From: an uncultured Alphaproteobacteria bacterium
Lineage (GTDB): Bacteria; Pseudomonadota; Alphaproteobacteria; HIMB59; GCA-002718135
NCBI GenBank assembly: GCA_902621165.1
Contig: CACNKX010000002.1
Location: 1-64,000 of the forward strand
Length of the DNA stretch: 64,000 nt
Direction of reading: 5' to 3'
Position 1 is the stretch's first letter. The number at the start of each line of letters is the position of its first letter. The translations under genes and the position numbers were made by a program. This document shows positions 53,427 through 62,358 of this stretch, piece after piece. The notes under the pieces were generated by a model. The model saw only the letters and a list, made by a program, of their open reading frames with translations, was not told where the DNA came from and did no database searches.

Positions 53427-54453
53427 AAATATTGAAATAATTCAGCCTGATGATTGGCATGTACATTTTAGAGAAGGTGACATGTTAGAAATGGTTACTA
53501 ATTTCTCTTCAAGAATAAATAATAGATGTGTGGCAATGCCAAATACAGAAATTCCCATAACAGATACTAATAAAGCTTCTGCTTATAAAAGGCTTTTAAA
53601 TAAAGCATCTATTAATAATTTTGAACCACTTATACCGTGTTATTTAAATGAAAATTTAGATTTAGAAGATTTTAAGAAAGGTATTCAAAATAAAGTATTC
53701 TTTGGATCTAAACTTTACCCATCAAATGCAACTACAAACTCAAGTCATGGAGTAAGTGACATTTCAAAAATCTTTAAATTTTTAGAGATTTTAGAAGAAG
53801 AAAAAAGTCCATTACTAATACATGGTGAAAAAGTAGCTGAAGATATAGATATTTTTGATAGAGAAAAATATTTTATAGATGATGAATTAAGCATTATTAG
53901 AAAAAAATTTCCCCTTTTAAAAATTACACTTGAACATGTTTCAACTTCATATGGAGTTAATTATATAAAAGAAAATGAAAATATTGCAGGAACAATTACA
54001 CCTCACCACATGCTTTTAACAAAAAAAGATGTATTTCATGATGATTCTATTAATCCTCACCATTTTTGTATGCCAGTTGTTAAAAACGAAACAGATTTAA
54101 TAGAATTAAGAAAAGCTGCATGTCACAATAATTCTAAATTTTTTTTAGGCACTGACTCAGCTCCACATCCAATTCAAGAAAAAAAACCAGATATGTCATC
54201 TAAGCCGGGAATATTTTCATCTCCTTGTTCAATAGAATTATATGCAGAAATTTTTGACCAAGAAAATGCAATTGATAAATTAGAGATATTTTGTGCAATT
54301 AATGGAGCAAAACATTATAGTTTTCCAATTAATGATAAAAAAATTAAATTAGAAAAAAAAGAATGGATTATGTCAGAATTGTCTAGTTATAATGATATTC
54401 ATGTTAAGAATTTTTATGCGAACAAAAAAATTAATTGGAAAGTAGTCCATTAA
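53419..54453 (+). CDS. pyrC: dihydroorotase
   Basis: IIQPDDWHVHFREGDML, AMPNTEIPITD, GTITPHHMLLTKKD, FLGTDSAPHP. Confidence 0.95.
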   Translation: MNKNIEIIQPDDWHVHFREGDMLEMVTNFSSRINNRCVAMPNTEIPITDTNKASAYKRLLNKASINNFEPLIPCYLNENLDLEDFKKGIQNKVFFGSKLYPSNATTNSSHGVSDISKIFKFLEILEEEKSPLLIHGEKVAEDIDIFDREKYFIDDELSIIRKKFPLLKITLEHVSTSYGVNYIKENENIAGTITPHHMLLTKKDVFHDDSINPHHFCMPVVKNETDLIELRKAACHNNSKFFLGTDSAPHPIQEKKPDMSSKPGIFSSPCSIELYAEIFDQENAIDKLEIFCAINGAKHYSFPINDKKIKLEKKEWIMSELSSYNDIHVKNFYANKKINWKVVH

Positions 54454-54470
54454 TCTTTATAGAAATATTA

Positions 54471-54827
54471 ATGTCATTAGGAACAAAAATCTATACTTGG
54501 CTTAAGGGAAACTTAGTTGGTAGTGATGATTTAGGGAATAAATATTACTCTAGCTCCAAAGATTTTAACGATTTAAAAGCAAAAAGATGGGTAATTTTTA
54601 ATGGTGAAATAGAGGCATCAAATATACCGCCGCACTGGCATGCTTGGCTTCACAAATCTATTGATAATCCTCCAATTGACTATTCACATAAATACAAATG
54701 GCAAAAAAATCATAAACCAAATATGACTGGTACTAGTGATGCATATTTCCCATCATCTCATCCTCTTTCAAAAAATTATGATCCAGAAAAAAAAGAAGAA
54801 GAATATAAATCTTGGACTCCTAATTAG
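54471..54827 (+). CDS. NADH:ubiquinone oxidoreductase NDUFA12-like subunit (track start 54435)
   Basis: LVGSDDLGNKYYSSSKDFNDLKAKRWVIFNGEIEASNIPPHWHAWLHK. Confidence 0.9.
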   Translation: MSLGTKIYTWLKGNLVGSDDLGNKYYSSSKDFNDLKAKRWVIFNGEIEASNIPPHWHAWLHKSIDNPPIDYSHKYKWQKNHKPNMTGTSDAYFPSSHPLSKNYDPEKKEEEYKSWTPN

Positions 54828-55182
54828 AGTAACAATTTTTTTTCTCCTACCGCTAACTGTTTCTGCTGAAACTATTGAAAAAAAGTATGCTTCATTTAAG
54901 TTACTAAATAAGACTACTAATAAAGTTTCTTCAAAAAATATTTTGGTAAATTCTAAAATATCATGGGAAACTTTAAATATTGAAGTTTTGTATTGTGGAA
55001 GCACTCCTCCAACTGAAATTCCTGAAGATTATGTTTTGATTGATGTTTACGATACAGTCAATAATATTAATACTAATATTTATAAAGGCTGGATGATTTC
55101 TTCTTCTCCTGATGTTACTTCTTTAGAAAATCCTATTTATGATCTTTGGTTAGTTGATTGTAGTAACGATAAGACTTCTTGA
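54778..55182 (+). CDS. DUF2155-like secreted protein (start uncertain; track start 54736)
   Basis: Signal-like segment, then KKYASFKLLNKTTNKVSSKNILVNSKISWETLNIEVLYC...WMISSSPDVTSLENPIYDLWLVDC. Confidence 0.75.
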   Translation: MIQKKKKKNINLGLLIRVTIFFLLPLTVSAETIEKKYASFKLLNKTTNKVSSKNILVNSKISWETLNIEVLYCGSTPPTEIPEDYVLIDVYDTVNNINTNIYKGWMISSSPDVTSLENPIYDLWLVDCSNDKTS

Positions 55183-55790
55183 AAATTATTAATATCCTCA
55201 AAAAAACTTTCAATTTCTAAACTTTCTTTTAGTTTACTTTCATAAATTTCAGTTTCCATCTCATACGCTCCAAACTGAACTAAATGAGGATTGAAAAACT
55301 GTGAATCTAAAATGGAAAAATTATTTTTTTTCAATATTGCCAATAAATAAAGTAGACAAAACTTACTTGTATTGGTCTTTAGACTAAACATACTTTCTCC
55401 AAAAAAACATGATCCTATATGTAAGCCGTATAAACCACCAATTAGATTATCATCTTCATAACATTCTACACTGTGACATATACCTATTTTATGTAATTCA
55501 ATATATGTATCTAAAATAATTTCGTTAATCCAAGTATCTTGATCTTTTCTTTTAATTTCTTTGCACAACTCTATAACATTTGCAAAATTTTGATCAATTT
55601 TAAAACTATATTTTGTTTTTTTAAACTCACTAAATAGTTTCTTTGGATAATGAAAATTTGAAATTGGAATGATAAATCTTAATTTGGGTTTATAAAATTT
55701 TATTTCTTCAGAATACTTACTATCAGCCATCGGAAAGTAAGCTTTTTTATAAAATTCTATTAAGCTATTTAAATCAATTATTTTACTCAA
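55137..55790 (-). CDS. aat: leucyl/phenylalanyl-tRNA-protein transferase
   Basis: AYFPMADSKYSEEIKFYKPKLRFIIPI, CHSVECYEDDNLIGGLYGLHIGSCFFGESMFS. Confidence 0.92.
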   Translation of the reverse strand: MSKIIDLNSLIEFYKKAYFPMADSKYSEEIKFYKPKLRFIIPISNFHYPKKLFSEFKKTKYSFKIDQNFANVIELCKEIKRKDQDTWINEIILDTYIELHKIGICHSVECYEDDNLIGGLYGLHIGSCFFGESMFSLKTNTSKFCLLYLLAILKKNNFSILDSQFFNPHLVQFGAYEMETEIYESKLKESLEIESFFEDINNFQEVLSLLQSTNQRS

Positions 55791-57114
55791 TTAAATTTGA
55801 CATAAAATTAATGTTATAACTTCCTCTTTTAAACTCATCAGTTTGAATAATTTTTTGATGTAGTTGAATATTAGTATTTATTCCCATAATGACATATTCT
55901 TCTAGTGCTCTATTCATTTTTTTTAGGGCCTCTGATCTTGTTGCCCCGTAGGTAATTAGCTTACCAATCATACTATCATAGTGGGATGGAATTGAGTATC
56001 CATCGTAAACAGCTGAGTCTACTCGAATGCCAAGTCCTCCAGGTTGATGATATTGTGTTATCTTACCAGGTGATGGTATAAAACTTTCTGGATGTTCGGC
56101 ATTAATTCGACATTCAATTGAATTACCTTTAAGTTCTATATCTTCTTGTTTTATTGTAAGTTTTTCACCATTAGCAACGAGAATTTGCTCCTTAACAAGA
56201 TCTATTCCAGTAACCATCTCTGTTACTGGGTGTTCAACTTGTAATCTTGTATTCATTTCCATAAAATAAAATTCATTATTTTCATATAAAAATTCTAATG
56301 TTCCAACTCCTTCATACCCGATTTCTTTCATAGATTTTCTACAAAGTTCAGAAATTTTTTCTCTATTTTCATTTGTTAGAACTGAGCTTGGACTTTCTTC
56401 AATAAGTTTTTGATGCTTCCTTTGAATTGAGCAGTCTCTTTCTCCAAGAGTAACTACATTTCCAAATGAATCACAAAGAACTTGAATTTCAATATGTTTA
56501 GGAGATGTTAAAAATTTTTCTAAATAAACATTTTCATCATTAAATGATTTTTTTGCTTCAATTTTTGCTTCATTTATAGCTTTATTTAAATCATCTTCTT
56601 CTGTAACAATTCTCATTCCTTTTCCACCACCACCACTCGCTGCTTTTACTATAATTGGGTATTTTACTTTTTTTATAAAATCTTCAATTTTATTTTTATC
56701 GCTTAAGTCATTAATACCTTTTACTGTTGGCACTCCAGTTTGATCCATTATTTTTTTTGCATCAATTTTGTTACCCATCATTTTGATATGTTCTGATTTT
56801 GGCCCAATAAATTTAATATTGTGTTCTTCAATAATTTCGGCAAACCTTTGATTTTCACTTAGAAAACCATATCCGGGATGAATTGCATCTACATCAGTTA
56901 ATGTTGCAGCAGTTATAATTGCAGGTATGTTTAAATAACTTGATTGTGCAGAGGCAGGTCCAACACAAATACTTTCATCAGCCATTCTTACATGCATTGC
57001 ATTTTCATCAACATCAGAGTGAATAGCTACAGTTTTGATTCCTAGTTCTCTGCAGGCTCTAAGCACACGTAAAGCAATTTCACCTCTATTAGCAATCAGT
57101 ACTTTTTTGAACAT
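55783..57114 (-). CDS. accC: acetyl-CoA carboxylase biotin carboxylase subunit
   Basis: FKKVLIANRGEIALRVLRACRELGI, KAASGGGGKGMRIV, RINAEHPESFIPSPGKI. Confidence 0.97.
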   Translation of the reverse strand: MFKKVLIANRGEIALRVLRACRELGIKTVAIHSDVDENAMHVRMADESICVGPASAQSSYLNIPAIITAATLTDVDAIHPGYGFLSENQRFAEIIEEHNIKFIGPKSEHIKMMGNKIDAKKIMDQTGVPTVKGINDLSDKNKIEDFIKKVKYPIIVKAASGGGGKGMRIVTEEDDLNKAINEAKIEAKKSFNDENVYLEKFLTSPKHIEIQVLCDSFGNVVTLGERDCSIQRKHQKLIEESPSSVLTNENREKISELCRKSMKEIGYEGVGTLEFLYENNEFYFMEMNTRLQVEHPVTEMVTGIDLVKEQILVANGEKLTIKQEDIELKGNSIECRINAEHPESFIPSPGKITQYHQPGGLGIRVDSAVYDGYSIPSHYDSMIGKLITYGATRSEALKKMNRALEEYVIMGINTNIQLHQKIIQTDEFKRGSYNINFMSNLIE

Positions 57115-57560
57115 TATTCAAAAATTATAAGAGTATCACCATATTCAACAGGCTGACTATTCAAAGTAACTATTTTTTTGATAATACCAGACCTAGGAGC
57201 TTTGATTTCATTAAAAGTCTTCATTGCTTCAATTAACAACAAAGTATCACCAGCTTTAACATGTTGACCAACTTTAACATAAGGTTGTGAATTTGGATCT
57301 GCAGAAAGATAAGCAACTCCTACCATTGGAGATTTAACAATATTATCTTCATTTACAACTTCATTCTTATTTTCAACCTCTTTAACTTCAGTATTTTTTT
57401 CTAATTTTTGAACAGAAACATTATTCTCAACGAAGTCGTTTGAGGTAATCTCAATTTCATAATCATTTTTTTTTATTTTTATTTTAGCAACTCTATTAAT
57501 TTTTGATTCTTTGACGATTAACTTAATATTTTCTAAATCTGTTTTATCTATTTTAGTCAT
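57114..57560 (-). CDS. accB: acetyl-CoA carboxylase biotin carboxyl carrier protein
   Basis: C-terminal biotinyl domain LIEAMKTFNEIKAP; next to accC. Confidence 0.95.
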   Translation of the reverse strand: MTKIDKTDLENIKLIVKESKINRVAKIKIKKNDYEIEITSNDFVENNVSVQKLEKNTEVKEVENKNEVVNEDNIVKSPMVGVAYLSADPNSQPYVKVGQHVKAGDTLLLIEAMKTFNEIKAPRSGIIKKIVTLNSQPVEYGDTLIIFE

Positions 57561-57562
57561 AC

Positions 57563-58000
57563 TTATTTATAAATTAATTTGCATATTGCTTCAATTCCTA
57601 GAAGATAACTATTTCCACCAAATCCACATATTAAGCCATGCACTCCTTCGGAAGTAATACTTTTTTTTCTATACTCTTCTCTTGAATAAATATTTGAAAG
57701 ATGAATTTCTATCTTGGGCTTATTTATTGCTCTTAATGAATCTAGAATGGCTATTGATGAATGAGTAAATGCTGCTGGATTAATAATTAGACCATCAAAT
57801 TTATCATTTACTTCATGAATTTTATCAATTATTTCTCCTTCATTATTAGATTGGAAAAAAATAATTTCTAATTTCTTCTCTATACCTATTTTTTCACAAT
57901 CAGATTTAATCTTATCTAAACTGTCTTTACCATAAATATCATCTTCTCTATTACCTAATAGATTTAGATTAGGGCCGTTAATAATTAATATTTTTTTCAT
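57563..58000 (-). CDS. aroQ: type II 3-dehydroquinate dehydratase
   Basis: ILIINGPNLNLLGNREDDIYG, IINPAAFTHSSIAILDSL, EIHLSNIYSREEYR. Confidence 0.96.
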   Translation of the reverse strand: MKKILIINGPNLNLLGNREDDIYGKDSLDKIKSDCEKIGIEKKLEIIFFQSNNEGEIIDKIHEVNDKFDGLIINPAAFTHSSIAILDSLRAINKPKIEIHLSNIYSREEYRKKSITSEGVHGLICGFGGNSYLLGIEAICKLIYK

Positions 58001-59060
58001 TATATTTAAAATGCTTACTTAATTTTAAACCTTGATTTTGGTAATTTGATTTAATATCTTTTCCGTATACAATATTACTATTTTTGTTCAACTTTTCATA
58101 TTTAATTCTAGCTATAGTTTGACCATCTTCTAATAAAAAAGGTACTTCATTTGTTTTTACTTCCAAAACTGCATATGATCCCTTAGGCATACCAAAACCA
58201 GGATCAAAAAAACCTGCATAATGTGCTCTGAAGTCTCCAATACCTGTATCATACGGTATCATTTCACCAGCTAAATTTGATGGTATCACAACCTTTTCTT
58301 TTGATCGCAAAATATAAAATTTGTTTTTTTCAATGACTAATCTTTTATTATTTTTTTTAATTATATCCCAAAAATCATTTATTTTATGACTATTAATTTT
58401 AGAAAAATTTAAAACTGGAGTACTTTTTTTAGCTACGTAAGCAATAATGTTTGATCCAGCTAGATCAACTGATAACTTTAACCCATTATCAATTTTAATA
58501 TCGTCTCTAGTTTGATTTGAAATTTTTTGTTTTTTATTTAAGTTAATTAATTGCTTATCAGTCAGATAATTATGATTTTTATTTATAAGTCTTAATTGAT
58601 TTAATGAATTAGTTTTTTTAAATAATACATCAAATGACCTTGATGTTATTTCTAAAAAAATTTCACCTTTATAGTTTTTAGGAATTTTTTCGTATTCTTC
58701 TGCATAATCGACAAGAGATCTACAAAAAATATCTAATCTTCCAGTACTACTTTTGGGGTTACAGTGACCAAATATATTATTTTTTAAATTAAGTCTTTCA
58801 TTAAGTCTAACAATGTAAGTTTTGTTTTTTTTAAATATGAATTCTTTATCCAAACTTATTTTTTTTATAGCTAAATCTTTTAATTTATTTCTAACCTTTG
58901 TATTATAGGATAAAAAACTATGCTTAATTTCATAACACTCTTCACTTAATGATAAATCTATACTTGATGGTTGTATTTGAGTATTTTGAATATTTTCAGT
59001 AATGATAAAATTTTTATTAATTAAATTTATATAATCCTGGTATACTAGCGATCCATTCAT
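57978..59060 (-). CDS. dcd: 2'-deoxycytidine 5'-triphosphate deaminase (long form)
   Basis: IQPSSIDLSLSEECYEI, GHCNPKSSTGRLDIFCR, IPYDTGIGDFRAHYAGFFDPGFG. Confidence 0.88.
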   Translation of the reverse strand: MNGSLVYQDYINLINKNFIITENIQNTQIQPSSIDLSLSEECYEIKHSFLSYNTKVRNKLKDLAIKKISLDKEFIFKKNKTYIVRLNERLNLKNNIFGHCNPKSSTGRLDIFCRSLVDYAEEYEKIPKNYKGEIFLEITSRSFDVLFKKTNSLNQLRLINKNHNYLTDKQLINLNKKQKISNQTRDDIKIDNGLKLSVDLAGSNIIAYVAKKSTPVLNFSKINSHKINDFWDIIKKNNKRLVIEKNKFYILRSKEKVVIPSNLAGEMIPYDTGIGDFRAHYAGFFDPGFGMPKGSYAVLEVKTNEVPFLLEDGQTIARIKYEKLNKNSNIVYGKDIKSNYQNQGLKLSKHFKYNEKNINY

Positions 59061-60370
59061 AAACTTTTATTTTGAATTATATTAACTAATTGTAATAAAT
59101 CCCTATTTTTAGTTTTTTTAAAGTTTGTTATTTGGATTTCAAAAACTTCTTTTTTAATATTATTTATTGACAAAACAAAGTTAAGAAATTGTAACCATTC
59201 TTCTTTATTTAATTTTTGTGCTAATTCAATATATTTTAATAGAACATTTTTATTATTAAAATATTTATATAAAAGATCTTTATTGTTTTGAAAAATTATC
59301 TCTGTATCACTAATAGATAAATTAGTTATTTTTATATTTTCAAATATTCTAATCTTTGAATAATAATTTAAAGGGTAGTTTTCTAAATTTTTTTTATAAA
59401 ATTTTACAGCTTCATCTGTATATCCATAAGAAAATAATATATCTGCTTTAGTTTCTAGCAAAAAATTATTTTTATTATTTTTAATTATTTCATTTAAATT
59501 CTTTAAAGACATTTTTAGATTTCCATTTCTAGCAATTTTAATTGATTCTGCATAAGATTTAAAAGGTTCATTTAATCCATTTAAAACTTCCTCATTATCA
59601 CTATAACCTACAAATTTTGCTTTTATGTAATTAAATCTTTCATTGTAATTTTTATTAAAATTGATTTCTTTATTATCTTTGAAGTTTTCTATTAACAAAA
59701 TCCTATCTTTAAAATATGGATGAGTACTAATTCTTTGTTTGTCTTTTGAAAAACCTTTGTCTGATAATTTTTGTTCTATTGTCTCTAACAATGTTTGAAT
59801 TGATTTAGAATTAGTATTTAGTAAATTTAATGTTTTCAATGCATATAAATCTGCTTCCATTTCTTGATCTTTACTAAGGACTATATTTTGATTTGATAAA
59901 ACAGCTGTACTTAGAACACTTCCTTGTATTAATTGAGGATTCTGAGTTAATGTTGAACCAGCAATTATAGATAAAAGTCCTATGTTATTATACTTTTTAC
60001 TGTCTTCTATCGTTTTTTTTCTAACCGCAATATGGTTGAGAACTATATGAGCAACTTCATGAGCTATTACAGATAATAGTGCTACATAGTCTGAACAATA
60101 AATTATTAATCCAGAATTAATGTGTATTACATTATTAATATCTACAAAAGCATTTATTTCATTACTATTATTTATTTTAAATTTAATTTTTTTATTTATT
60201 TTATTTACTTTAATTATATCTTCTAAAATCTGATTAATAAATTCCTCAGTTTCGTAATCTAGTATTTGTGAGCCATAACTACTTTTAAAAGAAAAAATAA
60301 AAAATAAAAAAAAAACTAATATTTTTTTAAGACCACCATCCAGTTTTTTCTTCATCTTCGTTTGTGTCAC
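59057..60370 (-). CDS. M48 family metalloprotease with C-terminal helical repeats
   Basis: VIAHEVAHIVLNH (HExxH), KDQEMEADLYAL. Confidence 0.88.
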   Translation of the reverse strand: MTQTKMKKKLDGGLKKILVFFLFFIFSFKSSYGSQILDYETEEFINQILEDIIKVNKINKKIKFKINNSNEINAFVDINNVIHINSGLIIYCSDYVALLSVIAHEVAHIVLNHIAVRKKTIEDSKKYNNIGLLSIIAGSTLTQNPQLIQGSVLSTAVLSNQNIVLSKDQEMEADLYALKTLNLLNTNSKSIQTLLETIEQKLSDKGFSKDKQRISTHPYFKDRILLIENFKDNKEINFNKNYNERFNYIKAKFVGYSDNEEVLNGLNEPFKSYAESIKIARNGNLKMSLKNLNEIIKNNKNNFLLETKADILFSYGYTDEAVKFYKKNLENYPLNYYSKIRIFENIKITNLSISDTEIIFQNNKDLLYKYFNNKNVLLKYIELAQKLNKEEWLQFLNFVLSINNIKKEVFEIQITNFKKTKNRDLLQLVNIIQNKSL

Positions 60371-62249
60371 TCTCTGTTATATTTAAATCATTATCCGTAT
60401 CAATTATACTGCCTTCTTTGATTTCATTATTATCTAAATTATTTTTCTTAATATTTTTTTTTGTTTTTTTAGTTTTTATTACCTTCTTTTTTTTAATTAC
60501 TTTAGTAGTTTTACTTTTTTTCTTAGTATTTATTTTTTCAATATTATTAGACTGATAATTTTCATCAATTTCAATTAAAGGATCATGTAAAGAATATTGT
60601 GGATCAAAATAAAAATTGATTTTTGATTCAAATTTATTTTCTAATGAATTTATCTCACTTTTTTTATTGTTTAATAAATTTTCTGCTAATCCACTATTAC
60701 ACTTAACATTAATTATTGATTTTTTATTTTCAAAGATTTTTTCTTTAATTACTTTTAATATCTGATCAATTATTGAAGAAGAATTCAAAATTAAACCTGA
60801 TCCTTTGCAATAATTACATCTTTCAAAAGATTTATCTATTAAACTCGATCTTAATCTTTGTCTTGATAGTTCCATTAATCCAAACATGCTTATTCTTCCA
60901 ATTTGAACTCTCGCTCTATCTCTTATTAGGGCAGTTTTTAAACTTTTTTCAACTTTAAAATTATTTCGATAATCATCCATATCAATGAAATCAATAACTA
61001 CTAAGCCTCCGAGATCCCTTAATCTTAGTTGTCTAGCTATCTCTACTGCAGCTTCTAAATTTGTTTTTAAAGCAGTATTTTCAATATTTCTCTCAGATGT
61101 ATTTTTCCCAGAGTTTACATCTACTGCCACCAATGCTTCAGTAGTATTAATTACAATAGAGCCACCAGATTTTAATTTTACATTTAGACTAAAAAGATCA
61201 TTAATTTGTGTTTCAATATTATTTGAAACAAAAAGCGAGTTTTCATCAGATTTGTATTGTTTTATTTTTTTAACAAATGTTGGTGCTAAATTTTTTGTAA
61301 TTTTTTTAACTTTATCGTATCCATCTTTCCCTTCAACCAAAATTTTTTCTACGTCTTCACTAAGCATATCTCTAATTGCTCTTTTTAAAACGTTGCCTTC
61401 TTCATGAATCATTTCTGGCGCTTCTGATTTTAAAGTAATTTCTCTTATTTTATTCCATTGACTTACAAGGAATGAGAGATCTTTTGAAATTTCTTTTTTT
61501 GTTCTTCCGATTCCAGCTGTTCTTACAATTACTGACATTTTTTCTGGTATTTCTACTGATGCTAAAATCTGCTTTAATTTCTTTCTTTCTTCTATATCTC
61601 CAATTTTTCTTGATATGCCATCACTATTCATACTATTTGGCATTAGGACACAATATCTTCCTGCAAATGATAAATATGTTGTTAGTGCTGCACCTTTTAA
61701 ACCTCTCTCTTCTTTATTGATCTGAACAAGTAAGACTTGTTTAGGTCGAATTACATCTTGAATTTTATATTTTCTAAAATAATTGAAATATTCTTTCCTG
61801 GGGCTTAATTTTTTATTTTTTCTTTTTCTTATAGAGATAGTTTTTTCATCTGTACTTTCTTGTTCTTCTGCAGATTTAGTTTCAATATTTTCATTCTCAA
61901 TTGCATCTAGGTCGTTTATATTTTCTAAGTTTTGTAAATCATCATCTTCTTTTTCATTATTTATTTTATCGTTAAGTTCTTTTATTTGTTTTTCATCAGC
62001 AGCTGGAATTTTAAAGTAATCTGGGTGTATTTCTGTAAGAGGTAGAAACCCATTTCTATTTGTTCCAAAATCAACAAATGCTGCTTGAAGAGACGGTTCT
62101 ATCCTTGTAATTTTAGCTAGATAAACATCCCCTTTGACTGCATTTTTTTTATTTGTTTCAATTTCAAAATCGTCAAGTTTACCATCTTCTGTAACTGCAA
62201 TTCTTGTTTCATTGTTATTTGTTGTATCAATAAGTATATTTTTTGACAT
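60327..62249 (-). CDS. ribonuclease E/G
   Basis: KNILIDTTNNNETRIAVTEDGKLDDFEIE, S1-like segment, VDVNSGKNTSERNIENTALKTNLEAAVEIARQLRLRDLGGLVVIDFIDM, RCNYCKGSG; Lys-rich tail ending GWWS. Confidence 0.95.
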   Translation of the reverse strand: MSKNILIDTTNNNETRIAVTEDGKLDDFEIETNKKNAVKGDVYLAKITRIEPSLQAAFVDFGTNRNGFLPLTEIHPDYFKIPAADEKQIKELNDKINNEKEDDDLQNLENINDLDAIENENIETKSAEEQESTDEKTISIRKRKNKKLSPRKEYFNYFRKYKIQDVIRPKQVLLVQINKEERGLKGAALTTYLSFAGRYCVLMPNSMNSDGISRKIGDIEERKKLKQILASVEIPEKMSVIVRTAGIGRTKKEISKDLSFLVSQWNKIREITLKSEAPEMIHEEGNVLKRAIRDMLSEDVEKILVEGKDGYDKVKKITKNLAPTFVKKIKQYKSDENSLFVSNNIETQINDLFSLNVKLKSGGSIVINTTEALVAVDVNSGKNTSERNIENTALKTNLEAAVEIARQLRLRDLGGLVVIDFIDMDDYRNNFKVEKSLKTALIRDRARVQIGRISMFGLMELSRQRLRSSLIDKSFERCNYCKGSGLILNSSSIIDQILKVIKEKIFENKKSIINVKCNSGLAENLLNNKKSEINSLENKFESKINFYFDPQYSLHDPLIEIDENYQSNNIEKINTKKKSKTTKVIKKKKVIKTKKTKKNIKKNNLDNNEIKEGSIIDTDNDLNITESDTNEDEEKTGWWS

Positions 62250-62358
62250 ATTGCCGAAACCCCGTAAAAATTTTTATAAATTAAAGTCATTTTTGAATAT
62301 TTGTATAATATTTGCCTAATGTCACATTTTTAACTATTTCACAATGTAGTTTATAAAT

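Noticed and set aside
60985-61407. 140-aa plus-strand ORF, and similar Phe/Leu-rich ORFs at 60364-62319
   Set aside because: All lie antisense to the RNase E/G gene, and their Phe/Leu/Ser-rich translations are typical shadow ORFs.
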